Source: JAVVHH01 sp964235765
Lineage (GTDB): Bacteria; Pseudomonadota; Alphaproteobacteria; Acetobacterales; Acetobacteraceae
Assembly: GCA_964235765.1 (NCBI GenBank)
Contig: CAXSDH010000014.1
Location: forward strand, 1-60,194
Direction of reading: 5' to 3'
DNA length: 60,194 nt
In this document: positions 33,613 through 42,184 of the stretch, one piece after another
Layout: every line of letters starts with the position of its first letter
Position numbering within the stretch: position 1 is the first letter of the stretch
The notes under the pieces: model-generated
The model's database searches: none
The model's input: the letters and a program-made list of their open reading frames with translations, nothing else
Told to the model about the DNA's origin: nothing
Made by a program: the position numbers and the translations under genes

Positions 33613-34845
33613 ATGTACGACCTTTTGAATGGCGTGCGCGTGGTCGAGGCGGCGTCGTTCATCGCCGCGCCCTCCTGCGCGCTGCACCTCGCCCAACTCG
33701 GCGCCGAGATCATCCGCATCGACCAGATCGGCGGCGGTCCCGATTTCCGCCGGTGGCCGCTGTCGCCCGGCGATGGCCCCAGCCTGTACTGGGAGGGCTT
33801 GAACAAGGGCAAGAAATCGGTCGCCCTCGACCTCGCCCGGCCGGAAGGGCGGGAGCTGGCCGTGCGTATCATCACCGCCCCTGGCGAAAATGCCGGGCTG
33901 TTCGTCACCAACTTCCCCGCCAAGGGCTTCCTGGCCTATGACCGCCTGACCCCGCACCGGGCCGACTTGATCTGCCTGCGCATCATGGGCTGGCCCGACG
34001 GCCGCCAAGCGGTGGACTATACCGTCAACGCCGCCATCGGCGTGCCGCTCATGACCGGACCGGTGGAGCATCTCGGCCCGGTCAACCATGTGCTGCCGGC
34101 CTGGGACCTGCTGGCGGGCGCCTACGCCTCGTTCTGCCTGGTCTCGGCCGAGCGCGCGCGGCGCATGACGGGGCGGGGCCGCGAAATCCGCGTGCCGCTC
34201 TCGGACGTCGCCATCGCCAGCCTCGGCCATCTGGGGGGCATCGGCGAGGTCCAGCTTTCCGGCCAGGACCGTCCCCGCATCGGCAACGACTTGTTCGGCG
34301 CCTTCGGGCGCGACTTCACGACAAGCGGCGGCGAGCGGCTGATGGTGGTCGCGATCACGCCGCGGCAGTGGACCGGCCTGGTGGCGATCCTGGGTCTCGA
34401 GCAGGAGGTGGCCGCCCTCGAGGCGGAGCTGGGCGCGAGCTTCGAGCGGGACGAAAGCCTACGCTTCCAGCATCGGGGCCGCCTCAATCCGCTGTTCGCC
34501 GCCGCCTTCGCCGCCAAAACCGCCGCCGAACTGGCGCCAGCCTTCGAAAGCCGCGGCGTATGCTGGGGACCCTACCAAACCTTGGGCCAGGCCCTGCGGC
34601 ACGACCGGTACTTCTCCGCCGAAAACCCGGTGCTGACCTCAGTCGAGCATCCCGGCGGCCGCTCCTACCTCACGCCCGGCGCCGCGGCGACCATGCAAGG
34701 CGAAGTGCGCCATCCCGCGGCGCCCGCCCCGGAGTTGGGCCGCGACACCGACGAGGTGCTCGCCGAAGTGCTCGGCCTATCGAGCGGCGAGATCGGCCGC
34801 CTGCACGACACCGGCCTGGCCGGAGGAGCTGGGAACAACCATTAG
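33613..34845 (+). CDS. CaiB/BaiF-family CoA transferase, 2-methylfumaryl-CoA isomerase-like
   Basis: A 410-residue family III CoA transferase, 7 nt after the propeller gene. The N-terminus (Leu-Leu-Asn-Gly-Val-Arg-Val-Val-Glu-Ala-Ala, then Leu-Gly-Ala-Glu-Ile-Ile-Arg-Ile-Asp and Gly-Gly-Gly-Pro-Asp-Phe-Arg-Arg-Trp-Pro, Gly-Leu-Asn-Lys-Gly-Lys-Lys-Ser) resembles Mct, the intramolecular mesaconyl-CoA C1-C4 transferase of the 3-hydroxypropionate bicycle. The catalytic Asp is probably that in Pro-Ala-Trp-Asp-Leu-Leu-Ala-Gly (about 165). That bicycle is not expected in this type of organism, so a different catabolic acyl-CoA is likely. A large upstream extension of the frame overlaps the propeller gene and was discarded. 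Confidence 0.85.
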   Translation: MYDLLNGVRVVEAASFIAAPSCALHLAQLGAEIIRIDQIGGGPDFRRWPLSPGDGPSLYWEGLNKGKKSVALDLARPEGRELAVRIITAPGENAGLFVTNFPAKGFLAYDRLTPHRADLICLRIMGWPDGRQAVDYTVNAAIGVPLMTGPVEHLGPVNHVLPAWDLLAGAYASFCLVSAERARRMTGRGREIRVPLSDVAIASLGHLGGIGEVQLSGQDRPRIGNDLFGAFGRDFTTSGGERLMVVAITPRQWTGLVAILGLEQEVAALEAELGASFERDESLRFQHRGRLNPLFAAAFAAKTAAELAPAFESRGVCWGPYQTLGQALRHDRYFSAENPVLTSVEHPGGRSYLTPGAAATMQGEVRHPAAPAPELGRDTDEVLAEVLGLSSGEIGRLHDTGLAGGAGNNH

Positions 34846-34925
34846 CCGCTCGCCGCGGCGACCGCTCATGCCAGCCCGTCCCACGCCGGTCGCGACCGCG
34901 TGCTGGTCGGCCCGCGTCGCGTAGG

Positions 34926-36569
34926 TCAGGTCGCCCCTGCCAACAGCGCCTTGGCCCGCTCGGGGGCGAACCGCGTCGGCTCCAGGCCCGGCGCGGTTCC
35001 CGGGCCGCCGGTCGGCAGATCCTGCTGGCCACGGGCGTTCGGGAAGAATAGCTGCTCCCCGCCGACCCTGTAGCCGGCGATGCTCCGCTGACCTTCCGCG
35101 GAGACCAGCCACTCGATGAAGCGCCGCCCGAGGTCGGCCTTGACGGCGGGGTGGCGGGCCGGGTTGACCAGCATGACGCCGTATTGGTTGAACAATCGCC
35201 TGTCGCCCTGCACGGCGATCGCCAGGTCTTGCCGGTTCTGGAAGCCGAGCCAGGTGCCGAGGTCCGCAAGGGTATAGGCGCCCAGCGCGGCCGCCATGTT
35301 CAACGCCGCGCCCATGCCGCCGCCGATATCCCGATACCAGCCAGCGCCTTGGCCTGGCGCGGCGCTGGCGGCTTTCGGGTCCAGCCCGGCCTCCTGCCAG
35401 AAGCGCAGCTCCGCCTTATGGGTGCCGCTGTCATCGCCGCGGGTGATGAACGGCGCTCGGGCTTCGGCGACGCGGCGGAAGCTGGCGACGATGTCCGTGG
35501 CGCCAGCCACCCGTGCCGGGTCCGCCCTTGGCCCGATGACGACGAAGTCGTTGTACATGACCGCTTGCCGGCCGACCCCCCAGCCATCGGCCACGAACTC
35601 CAGCTCGGACGGGGTGTCGTGCACGAACACCACATCGGCGTCGCCACGCTCGCCGAGCATGAGGGCCTGGCCTGTTCCCACGGCGACGACGCGCACCTCG
35701 ATGCCGGTCGCCTTCGTAAAGGCGGGCAAGAGGTGGCCGAAGAGGCCGGACTGCTCGGTCGAGGTCGTGGAGGCGACGGTGATGAAGCGAGGTTGCGCCT
35801 GGGCGGGGCCGGCGGCGAGAAGCGATGCCCCAAGGGCGAGCAGGACGGCCGTGAGCGCGCGGCGGCGAACCACGACGCGGTCGTTCCGCGCGGCCAGCGC
35901 GAACGCCGCCGCGCTCACGGCAAGGCTGACGGCAAGGAGCGTCCCGCCCAGCGCGAGGGCGAAGGCGAGATTGCCCCGGCTGGTTTCCAGCACGATCGAG
36001 GTCGTCATGGTCCGTGTGTAGCCGGCGATGTTGCCGCCCACCACGAGAATTGCGCCAACCTCGGAAATGGCGCGTCCGAAACCTGCAAGCCCGGCGGTCA
36101 GCATGTCGGCCCGCCCGATGGCCAGCACGGTCAGGATCGCCCGCAGGGTACTGGCGCCGTCGATCCGCAAGTCGTCGCCGTAGTTCCCCCATATCCCGGC
36201 CGCGGCCCGGTGGGCGAGTGCTGCCATGATCGGCAATGCGAGCAGAAATTGCGCCAGCACCATGGCGGCCGGCGTGAACAGCAGCCCCAAGCCTCCGAGC
36301 GGGCCCACGCGGGACAGCAGCAGATAAAGCGCCAGCCCGGCGACCACGGGCGGCAACCCGAGCAGCGCGTTGACAAGCAGGATCAGCCCGCGCCGGCCCG
36401 GAAAGCGCAGGATGGCCAGCGCAGCCCCCAGCGGCAGGCCGAGCAGGGACGCCCCCAAAGTCGCTCCGAGACTGACCTGGAGCGAAAGGGCAACGACCTG
36501 CAGCAGCCCGGCATCGAAGCCGAGTACGAGGTGGGCCGCTCGGCTGAGGGCATCGGAAGAACCCGTCAA
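34926..36569 (-). CDS. tungstate-type ABC transporter: permease fused to binding protein (TupB-TupA)
   Basis: One uninterrupted frame of about 547 residues. Residues ~1-230 are an ABC permease with five or so membrane segments and a coupling loop (Gly-Phe-Gly-Arg-Ala-Ile-Ser-Glu-Val-Gly), as in TupB. Then comes a signal-anchor-like stretch (Leu-Leu-Ala-Leu-Gly-Ala) and a TupA-type oxyanion-binding domain (about 258-547) with Thr-Thr-Ser-Thr-Glu-Gln-Ser-Gly-Leu, Asp-Val-Val-Phe-Val-His-Asp and Arg-Gly-Asp-Asp-Ser-Gly-Thr-His. The normally separate proteins are joined with no stop. The TTG at 36569 is the best start seen; an internal GTG at 35873 could also yield free binding protein (315 residues). 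No TupC ATPase is in the window. The gene follows the PhyH oxygenase by 43 nt on the same strand. Confidence 0.75.
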   Translation of the reverse strand: MTGSSDALSRAAHLVLGFDAGLLQVVALSLQVSLGATLGASLLGLPLGAALAILRFPGRRGLILLVNALLGLPPVVAGLALYLLLSRVGPLGGLGLLFTPAAMVLAQFLLALPIMAALAHRAAAGIWGNYGDDLRIDGASTLRAILTVLAIGRADMLTAGLAGFGRAISEVGAILVVGGNIAGYTRTMTTSIVLETSRGNLAFALALGGTLLAVSLAVSAAAFALAARNDRVVVRRRALTAVLLALGASLLAAGPAQAQPRFITVASTTSTEQSGLFGHLLPAFTKATGIEVRVVAVGTGQALMLGERGDADVVFVHDTPSELEFVADGWGVGRQAVMYNDFVVIGPRADPARVAGATDIVASFRRVAEARAPFITRGDDSGTHKAELRFWQEAGLDPKAASAAPGQGAGWYRDIGGGMGAALNMAAALGAYTLADLGTWLGFQNRQDLAIAVQGDRRLFNQYGVMLVNPARHPAVKADLGRRFIEWLVSAEGQRSIAGYRVGGEQLFFPNARGQQDLPTGGPGTAPGLEPTRFAPERAKALLAGAT

Positions 36570-36612
36570 GCGAGCGGCGCCGGAGGCTGATCCTGCGCCT
36601 CCAGAGTGCGGG

Positions 36613-37392
36613 TCAGACGCGGAAGGTGTAGGTTTCCGTCCCGGTCCGCTCCACATCGGGCGGGAACGCCGCGCGCTTGTCGGCGAAATACTGCACGCGG
36701 TGGTCGCCGTACTCGGCGGCGTTGTAGGTGAGATACAGGATGCGGCGCGGCGCATCGGTGCGGTTCGGCTTGCTGGCGTGCGGGGCGAAGCTGTCGAAGA
36801 AGATGACGTCGCCGGGTTGGGTGGGGACGGGGACGAGCCCGAGGCCTTCTTCGGACAGCGGGCTCCATTCCTCGCCGATCAGGCCTTCGCGGTGGCGGCC
36901 GGGCACCATCTCGAGGCAGCCGTTCTCGATCGTGGCCGGGTCGATCGTTACCAGCGCGGTGATGAACAGGGGCGCGTATTTGGTCCAGCCGGCCTGCTGG
37001 TCCTGGTGCGCCTTGAAGCCGTCGGCGCCGGGCAGCTTGAAGTTGATCTTTTCCTTGAACAGCACGGCGGGGCCGGCCAGCAGCGCGCTGGTCCAGTCCA
37101 GCAGGCGGCCGTGGCGGACCAGGGCGTCGAACTCGGGGTGGAACGGGCAGAAGTTCTCAATGCGCTGCACGACCCGGCGGCCGGGCTCGGTCAGGCTGTT
37201 CTCATAATAAACCATGTGGCGGCCCGGCAGCTCGGGGGCGGTGCTGACCTGCTCGGTCCAGCGGAGCACGTCCGCGGTTTCGGCCGGGCCGAAGAAGCCG
37301 CGAACGACCAGGTAGCCGTCGCGCTGCATGGCGGCGAGATCGGCCGGGCTGGGCCCGGACCCAGCCGCGATGGGGCGCAGATCGTCCGGCAT
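36613..37392 (-). CDS. PhyH-family Fe(II)/2-oxoglutarate oxygenase
   Basis: A 259-residue phytanoyl-CoA-dioxygenase-family enzyme. The iron facial triad can be placed at His-Gln-Asp (in Phe-Lys-Ala-His-Gln-Asp-Gln-Gln-Ala-Gly-Trp, about 128-130) and a distal His in Phe-Ala-Pro-His-Ala-Ser, with Arg for 2-oxoglutarate 10 or so residues later. Such enzymes hydroxylate phosphonates in several pathways (PhnY, DhpA, FzmG), and this one is translationally coupled (ATGA) to a nucleotidyltransferase and divergent from PEP mutase. I infer hydroxylation of a phosphonate next to the phosphorus atom, but a phosphonate-degrading role cannot be excluded. Confidence 0.85.
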   Translation of the reverse strand: MPDDLRPIAAGSGPSPADLAAMQRDGYLVVRGFFGPAETADVLRWTEQVSTAPELPGRHMVYYENSLTEPGRRVVQRIENFCPFHPEFDALVRHGRLLDWTSALLAGPAVLFKEKINFKLPGADGFKAHQDQQAGWTKYAPLFITALVTIDPATIENGCLEMVPGRHREGLIGEEWSPLSEEGLGLVPVPTQPGDVIFFDSFAPHASKPNRTDAPRRILYLTYNAAEYGDHRVQYFADKRAAFPPDVERTGTETYTFRV

Positions 37393-38132
37393 CAGGCCAC
37401 CATCCGGGATAGCAGGCGTTCGGCCTTGGCGACGTCCTCGGGGAAGTCGATCTCGGTCCAGGGCAGGCCGGTGATGTCCTCGAAGCCAAATTGGGCGGAG
37501 TCTGCCTGGATCATGTCGCGTATCGGCTCCTCGTATTCCATGGTGCGGCGCCCGTCCCCGACATAGGCTGCGGCGCGGTGGGCCAAGTCGGCGGCGGTTT
37601 CCGGAGTGAAGCGGAAGAAGCCCACGCTTTCCCCGTGCCAGTCATGCGGGGCTTGCGGGCGCTTGTGGAAATCGACGATCCGGTTGCCCTGGATGCAGAG
37701 CTTTACCGGCTCGTCCCCGGGCTCGATGCCGCGGTCCAGCAGCAAGGCGTTGGGGTGTGCGCTGCCGACCAGGCGGGCCATGAGGCGGCTATCATACAGC
37801 ACGTCGGCGTCCATCAGGATCAACGGGCGGCCGGCGAGCAGCGCATCCCGCGCGGCCCAGAGCGAGACGACGCTGCCTTCGCGATAGTCCGGGTTCAGCA
37901 CGAGGCGCACGCCGGGTTCGGCGCCGATCGCGGCGCGCACCTGGTCCGCCTCGAAGCCGATGACGACGGTGATGCCGGCGACGCCCGCGCCGCGAAGCGC
38001 CGCGATATGCCGGGACAGCAAGGAGCGGCCGCCGAAGGGCAACAGCGCCTTGGGCATCGGCCCCGCGCTGCCGTTGAGGCGCCGGCCGACGCCTGCGGCG
38101 AGGATGACGGCATGGACTGTGTCGGCGTGCAT
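37392..38132 (-). CDS. nucleotidyltransferase (sugar/choline-phosphate type)
   Basis: A 246-residue NTP transferase. The active-site signature is intact: Leu-Ala-Ala-Gly-Val-Gly-Arg-Arg-Leu near the N-terminus with Pro-Lys-Ala-Leu-Leu-Pro-Phe about 12 residues on, and Leu-Met-Asp-Ala-Asp-Val as the metal-binding pair (about 105-110). The ATG at 38132 places the signature at the usual position; another start 12 codons upstream is possible. It overlaps the PhyH gene and faces the PEP mutase gene across 122 nt. It probably activates a phosphonate or sugar as a CMP or NDP derivative for transfer to a lipid or polysaccharide. Confidence 0.85.
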   Translation of the reverse strand: MHADTVHAVILAAGVGRRLNGSAGPMPKALLPFGGRSLLSRHIAALRGAGVAGITVVIGFEADQVRAAIGAEPGVRLVLNPDYREGSVVSLWAARDALLAGRPLILMDADVLYDSRLMARLVGSAHPNALLLDRGIEPGDEPVKLCIQGNRIVDFHKRPQAPHDWHGESVGFFRFTPETAADLAHRAAAYVGDGRRTMEYEEPIRDMIQADSAQFGFEDITGLPWTEIDFPEDVAKAERLLSRMVA

Positions 38133-38254
38133 GGCCGAAGGCTTACCCCGGCCAGCCCTCGTTGCCAACGCGTGAAGCTTCCTTGACGGTGCAGCGGCAG
38201 AAGGATTAGTGCCGCACGGCCGGACCGCCCCTTGCCCGGCGGAGGAACCGTCCC

Positions 38255-39916
38255 TTGCCCGACACCCAATTGCCCGACACCAATCGCGCCGCGCCCCGCC
38301 CGGCCCAGCCCACCGCCACCATGCGCGCCGAGGCGCTGCGCCACTTGCTGCACGCGCCCGCGCTCAGCTTCCTCATGGAGGCGCATAGCGGGCTCTCGGC
38401 CAAGATCGTGGAGGAGGCGGGGTTCGCGGGGGTCTGGGCCTCGGGCCTGTCCATGTCGGCGATGCTTGGCCTGCGCGACAGCAACGAGGCCTCCTGGACG
38501 CAGGTGCTGGACATGCTGGAATACATGGCCGACGCCACCAGCCTGCCCATCCTGGTCGATGGCGACACCGGCTACGGCAACTTCAACAACGTCCGCCGTC
38601 TCGTGCGCAAGCTGGGCGAACGCGGCATCGCCGGGGTGTGCATCGAAGACAAGCTGTTCCCCAAGACCAATTCGTTCATCGGCGAGGCGCAGCCGCTGGC
38701 CGACATCGCCGAGTTCTGCGGCCGCATCCGCGCCGGCAAGGATGCGCAGACCAGCGACGCTTTCTGCCTGGTGGCGCGGATCGAGGCGCTGATCTCCGGC
38801 CATGGCATGGCGGAGGCGCTGCGCCGGGCCGAGGCCTACCACGCGGCCGGGGCGGATGCGGTGCTGATCCACTCCAAGAAGGCGGTGGCGGCGGAGATCG
38901 TGGAGTTCACCGAGCGCTGGGCCAATCGCTGCCCGGTGGTGATCGTGCCCACCATGTACCACGCGACGCCGACCGAGGTGTTCCGCCGGGCCGGCATTTC
39001 GACCGTCATCTGGGCCAACCACCTGCTGCGCGCCTCGCTGACGGCGATGCGGCAGACCGCGCGGCAGATAGCGGCCGATGAGAGCCTGCACGAGGTCGAG
39101 GACCGCGTGGCGACCGTGGCCGACATCTTCCGCCTGATGGGCAACGACGAGCTGGAGGAGGCGGGCCGCCGCTATCTGCCCGAGGTGGCGCCCGCGCGGG
39201 CCGTGGTGCTGGCGGCGGCGCGCGGCACCGGGCTGGAGGCGCTGACGGCCGACCGGCCGAAATGCATGATCGACGTGCGCGGCAAGCCGCTGCTGCAGCA
39301 TCTAGTGGAGACCCTCTCCGGCGCCGGGGTGCGGGACGTGACGGTGGTGCGCGGCTACCAGAAGGAGGCGGTGCGCCTGCCGGGCGTCCGCACCGTGGAC
39401 AACGCCTTGTTCGAGACCACGGGCGAAGCGGCGTCGCTGGCCCAGGCGGCGGACCGGCTGATCGGCGACAGCGTGGTGGTGTACGGCGACATGCTGTTCC
39501 GCCGCTACATCCTGGACGGCATGATGGCCGTGCCCGGCGACATCGTGGTGGCCGTGGATGCGCTGGGCGGCCAGGCGGGCGCCCGCCCGGCCAGTGCGCG
39601 GGACCTGGTGCGGACGGACCGCGCCTACTCGCCGACCGACATGGACGAGCAGCCGGTGCGGCTGCTGGCGATTGGCGAGCCGGGCGCGGTGCAGGGCGAG
39701 TGGATCGGCCTGTTGCGGGCGACGCCGTCCGGCAGCGCGCTGATCCGCGCGGAGCTGGCCGCCATGCAAGCCGACGGCAGCCTCGCCCAGGCGGACATGC
39801 CGGCGCTGATCGCGCGGCTCGCGGCGCGGCATCCGGTGGGAGTGCACTACGTCACCGGGCACTGGCTGGACGTGGACACCATGCCGGACCTGGCCGACGC
39901 CCGGAACTTTCCGTGA
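38255..39916 (+). CDS. pepM: phosphoenolpyruvate mutase fused to a nucleotidyltransferase
   Basis: A 553-residue two-domain enzyme. Residues ~20-315 form the isocitrate-lyase-superfamily barrel of PEP mutase, with the diagnostic Glu-Asp-Lys-Leu-Phe-Pro-Lys-Thr-Asn-Ser and Asp-Gly-Asp-Thr-Gly-Tyr-Gly-Asn; it rearranges PEP to phosphonopyruvate, making the C-P bond. Residues ~330-553 are a nucleotidyltransferase whose first motif reads Ala-Ala-Ala-Arg-Gly-Thr-Gly-Leu instead of the usual Ala-Ala-Gly-x-Gly-Ser/Thr-Arg-Leu, so the catalytic Arg is missing at its normal place. TTG start with GGAGG 9 nt upstream; an ATG at 38321 is the alternative. The stop overlaps the decarboxylase GTG (GTGA). 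Confidence 0.93.
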   Translation: MPDTQLPDTNRAAPRPAQPTATMRAEALRHLLHAPALSFLMEAHSGLSAKIVEEAGFAGVWASGLSMSAMLGLRDSNEASWTQVLDMLEYMADATSLPILVDGDTGYGNFNNVRRLVRKLGERGIAGVCIEDKLFPKTNSFIGEAQPLADIAEFCGRIRAGKDAQTSDAFCLVARIEALISGHGMAEALRRAEAYHAAGADAVLIHSKKAVAAEIVEFTERWANRCPVVIVPTMYHATPTEVFRRAGISTVIWANHLLRASLTAMRQTARQIAADESLHEVEDRVATVADIFRLMGNDELEEAGRRYLPEVAPARAVVLAAARGTGLEALTADRPKCMIDVRGKPLLQHLVETLSGAGVRDVTVVRGYQKEAVRLPGVRTVDNALFETTGEAASLAQAADRLIGDSVVVYGDMLFRRYILDGMMAVPGDIVVAVDALGGQAGARPASARDLVRTDRAYSPTDMDEQPVRLLAIGEPGAVQGEWIGLLRATPSGSALIRAELAAMQADGSLAQADMPALIARLAARHPVGVHYVTGHWLDVDTMPDLADARNFP

Positions 39917-41055
39917 TCGCAGGCGAGGCGTTCCTCGATGCGGCCGCCGCGCGAGGCCTGGATTTCTACACCGGCGTGCCCTGCAGCTACCTGACGCCGC
40001 TGATCAACCAGGTGGCGAGCAGCCGCAGCCTGACCTACGTGGGCGCGGCGAGCGAGGGGGAGGCGGTGGCTATCGCCGCCGGCGCCTGGCTGGCGGGGCG
40101 GCAGACCGTGGTGATGTGCCAGAACTCCGGCCTAGGCAACGCGGTCAACCCGCTGACCTCGCTCAATCATCCGTTCCGTATCCCGACCCTGCTGATCGTG
40201 ACCTGGCGCGGCGAGCCCGGCCAGGCGGACGAACCGCAGCACAAGCTCATGGGCCGCATCACGCAGGACCTGCTGCGTACGATCGAGGTGCCGCAAGGCG
40301 TGTTTCCGCGCGGCCCGGCCGACATCGGCCCTGCGCTGGACGCGGCGGGGGCCGCGATGGCGGAAGGGCAGCCGTTCGCCATGGTGATGCACCAGGATAG
40401 CGTCGCCGAGAGCGGCCTGGACCAGGCGCCCCTGACGTCGCCGCCCCCGGGGCAGCGCCTGGACCAGCGGGCGCACGGAGAGCGGCCCGCGCGTGCGGCG
40501 GTGCTCGAGCGGTTGCTGGCCGGCATCCCGGAAGATGCGGCGATCGTCGCCACCACGGGCAAGTGCGGGCGGGAGCTGTTCACCTTGGCCGACCGCGAGC
40601 AGCATCTATACCAGGTGGGCTCGATGGGCTGCGCCAGCGGCATGGGCCTGGGCGTGGCCTTGAACACCGGCCGCCGCGTGGTCGTGCTGGACGGCGACGG
40701 GGCGGCGCTGATGAAGCTCGGCAGCCTGGCGACCATCGGCGCCTATCGTCCGGCCGGGCTGGTGCATCTGCTGCTCGACAACGGCGTGCATGACAGCACC
40801 GGCGGACAGGCGACGGTGTCGCCAGGCGTGGATTTCCCGGAGGTCGCCTTGGCGTGCGGATACCGCGCGGCGCTAGCGTGCGACGACCTGGCCGGGTTCG
40901 AGCGGGCGCTGGCGGCGGCGCTGGACATGGCTGGCCCGGTGCTGGTGCATGTCCGCATCCGGCCGGGCTCGATGGGCAAGCTGGGGCGGCCGACGGTGGC
41001 GCCGCACGAGGTGGCGCAACGGTTCAAGGCGTTCCTGGCACGCCCCTCCCGTTAA
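39913..41055 (+). CDS. ppd: phosphonopyruvate decarboxylase
   Basis: A 380-residue ThDP enzyme that decarboxylates phosphonopyruvate to phosphonoacetaldehyde, pulling the unfavourable mutase reaction forward. Markers are Phe-Tyr-Thr-Gly-Val-Pro-Cys-Ser-Tyr-Leu-Thr-Pro near the N-terminus, the activating Glu in Ala-Ser-Glu-Gly-Glu-Ala-Val-Ala-Ile, Trp-Arg-Gly-Glu-Pro-Gly, Thr-Thr-Gly-Lys-Cys-Gly-Arg-Glu-Leu-Phe and the ThDP motif Asp-Gly-Asp-Gly-Ala-Ala-Leu-Met-Lys with Asp-Asn-Gly. The GTG at 39913 overlaps the pepM stop. The standard next step, an aminoethylphosphonate transaminase, is not encoded nearby. Confidence 0.93.
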   Translation: MIAGEAFLDAAAARGLDFYTGVPCSYLTPLINQVASSRSLTYVGAASEGEAVAIAAGAWLAGRQTVVMCQNSGLGNAVNPLTSLNHPFRIPTLLIVTWRGEPGQADEPQHKLMGRITQDLLRTIEVPQGVFPRGPADIGPALDAAGAAMAEGQPFAMVMHQDSVAESGLDQAPLTSPPPGQRLDQRAHGERPARAAVLERLLAGIPEDAAIVATTGKCGRELFTLADREQHLYQVGSMGCASGMGLGVALNTGRRVVVLDGDGAALMKLGSLATIGAYRPAGLVHLLLDNGVHDSTGGQATVSPGVDFPEVALACGYRAALACDDLAGFERALAAALDMAGPVLVHVRIRPGSMGKLGRPTVAPHEVAQRFKAFLARPSR

Positions 41056-41094
41056 CGCGCGCGCGGACCCTCCCGTTGACCAAGCAGGGCCGGC

Positions 41095-42150
<1,056 letters not shown>

Positions 42151-42184
42151 CCGGGGACATCCGCAGCGTCCCGCCCTGATACCG

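Noticed and set aside
34846..34925. Possible small gene between the CoA transferase and the tungstate-type fusion
   Set aside because: Only about 80 bases between convergent ends; no frame or structured element stands out.
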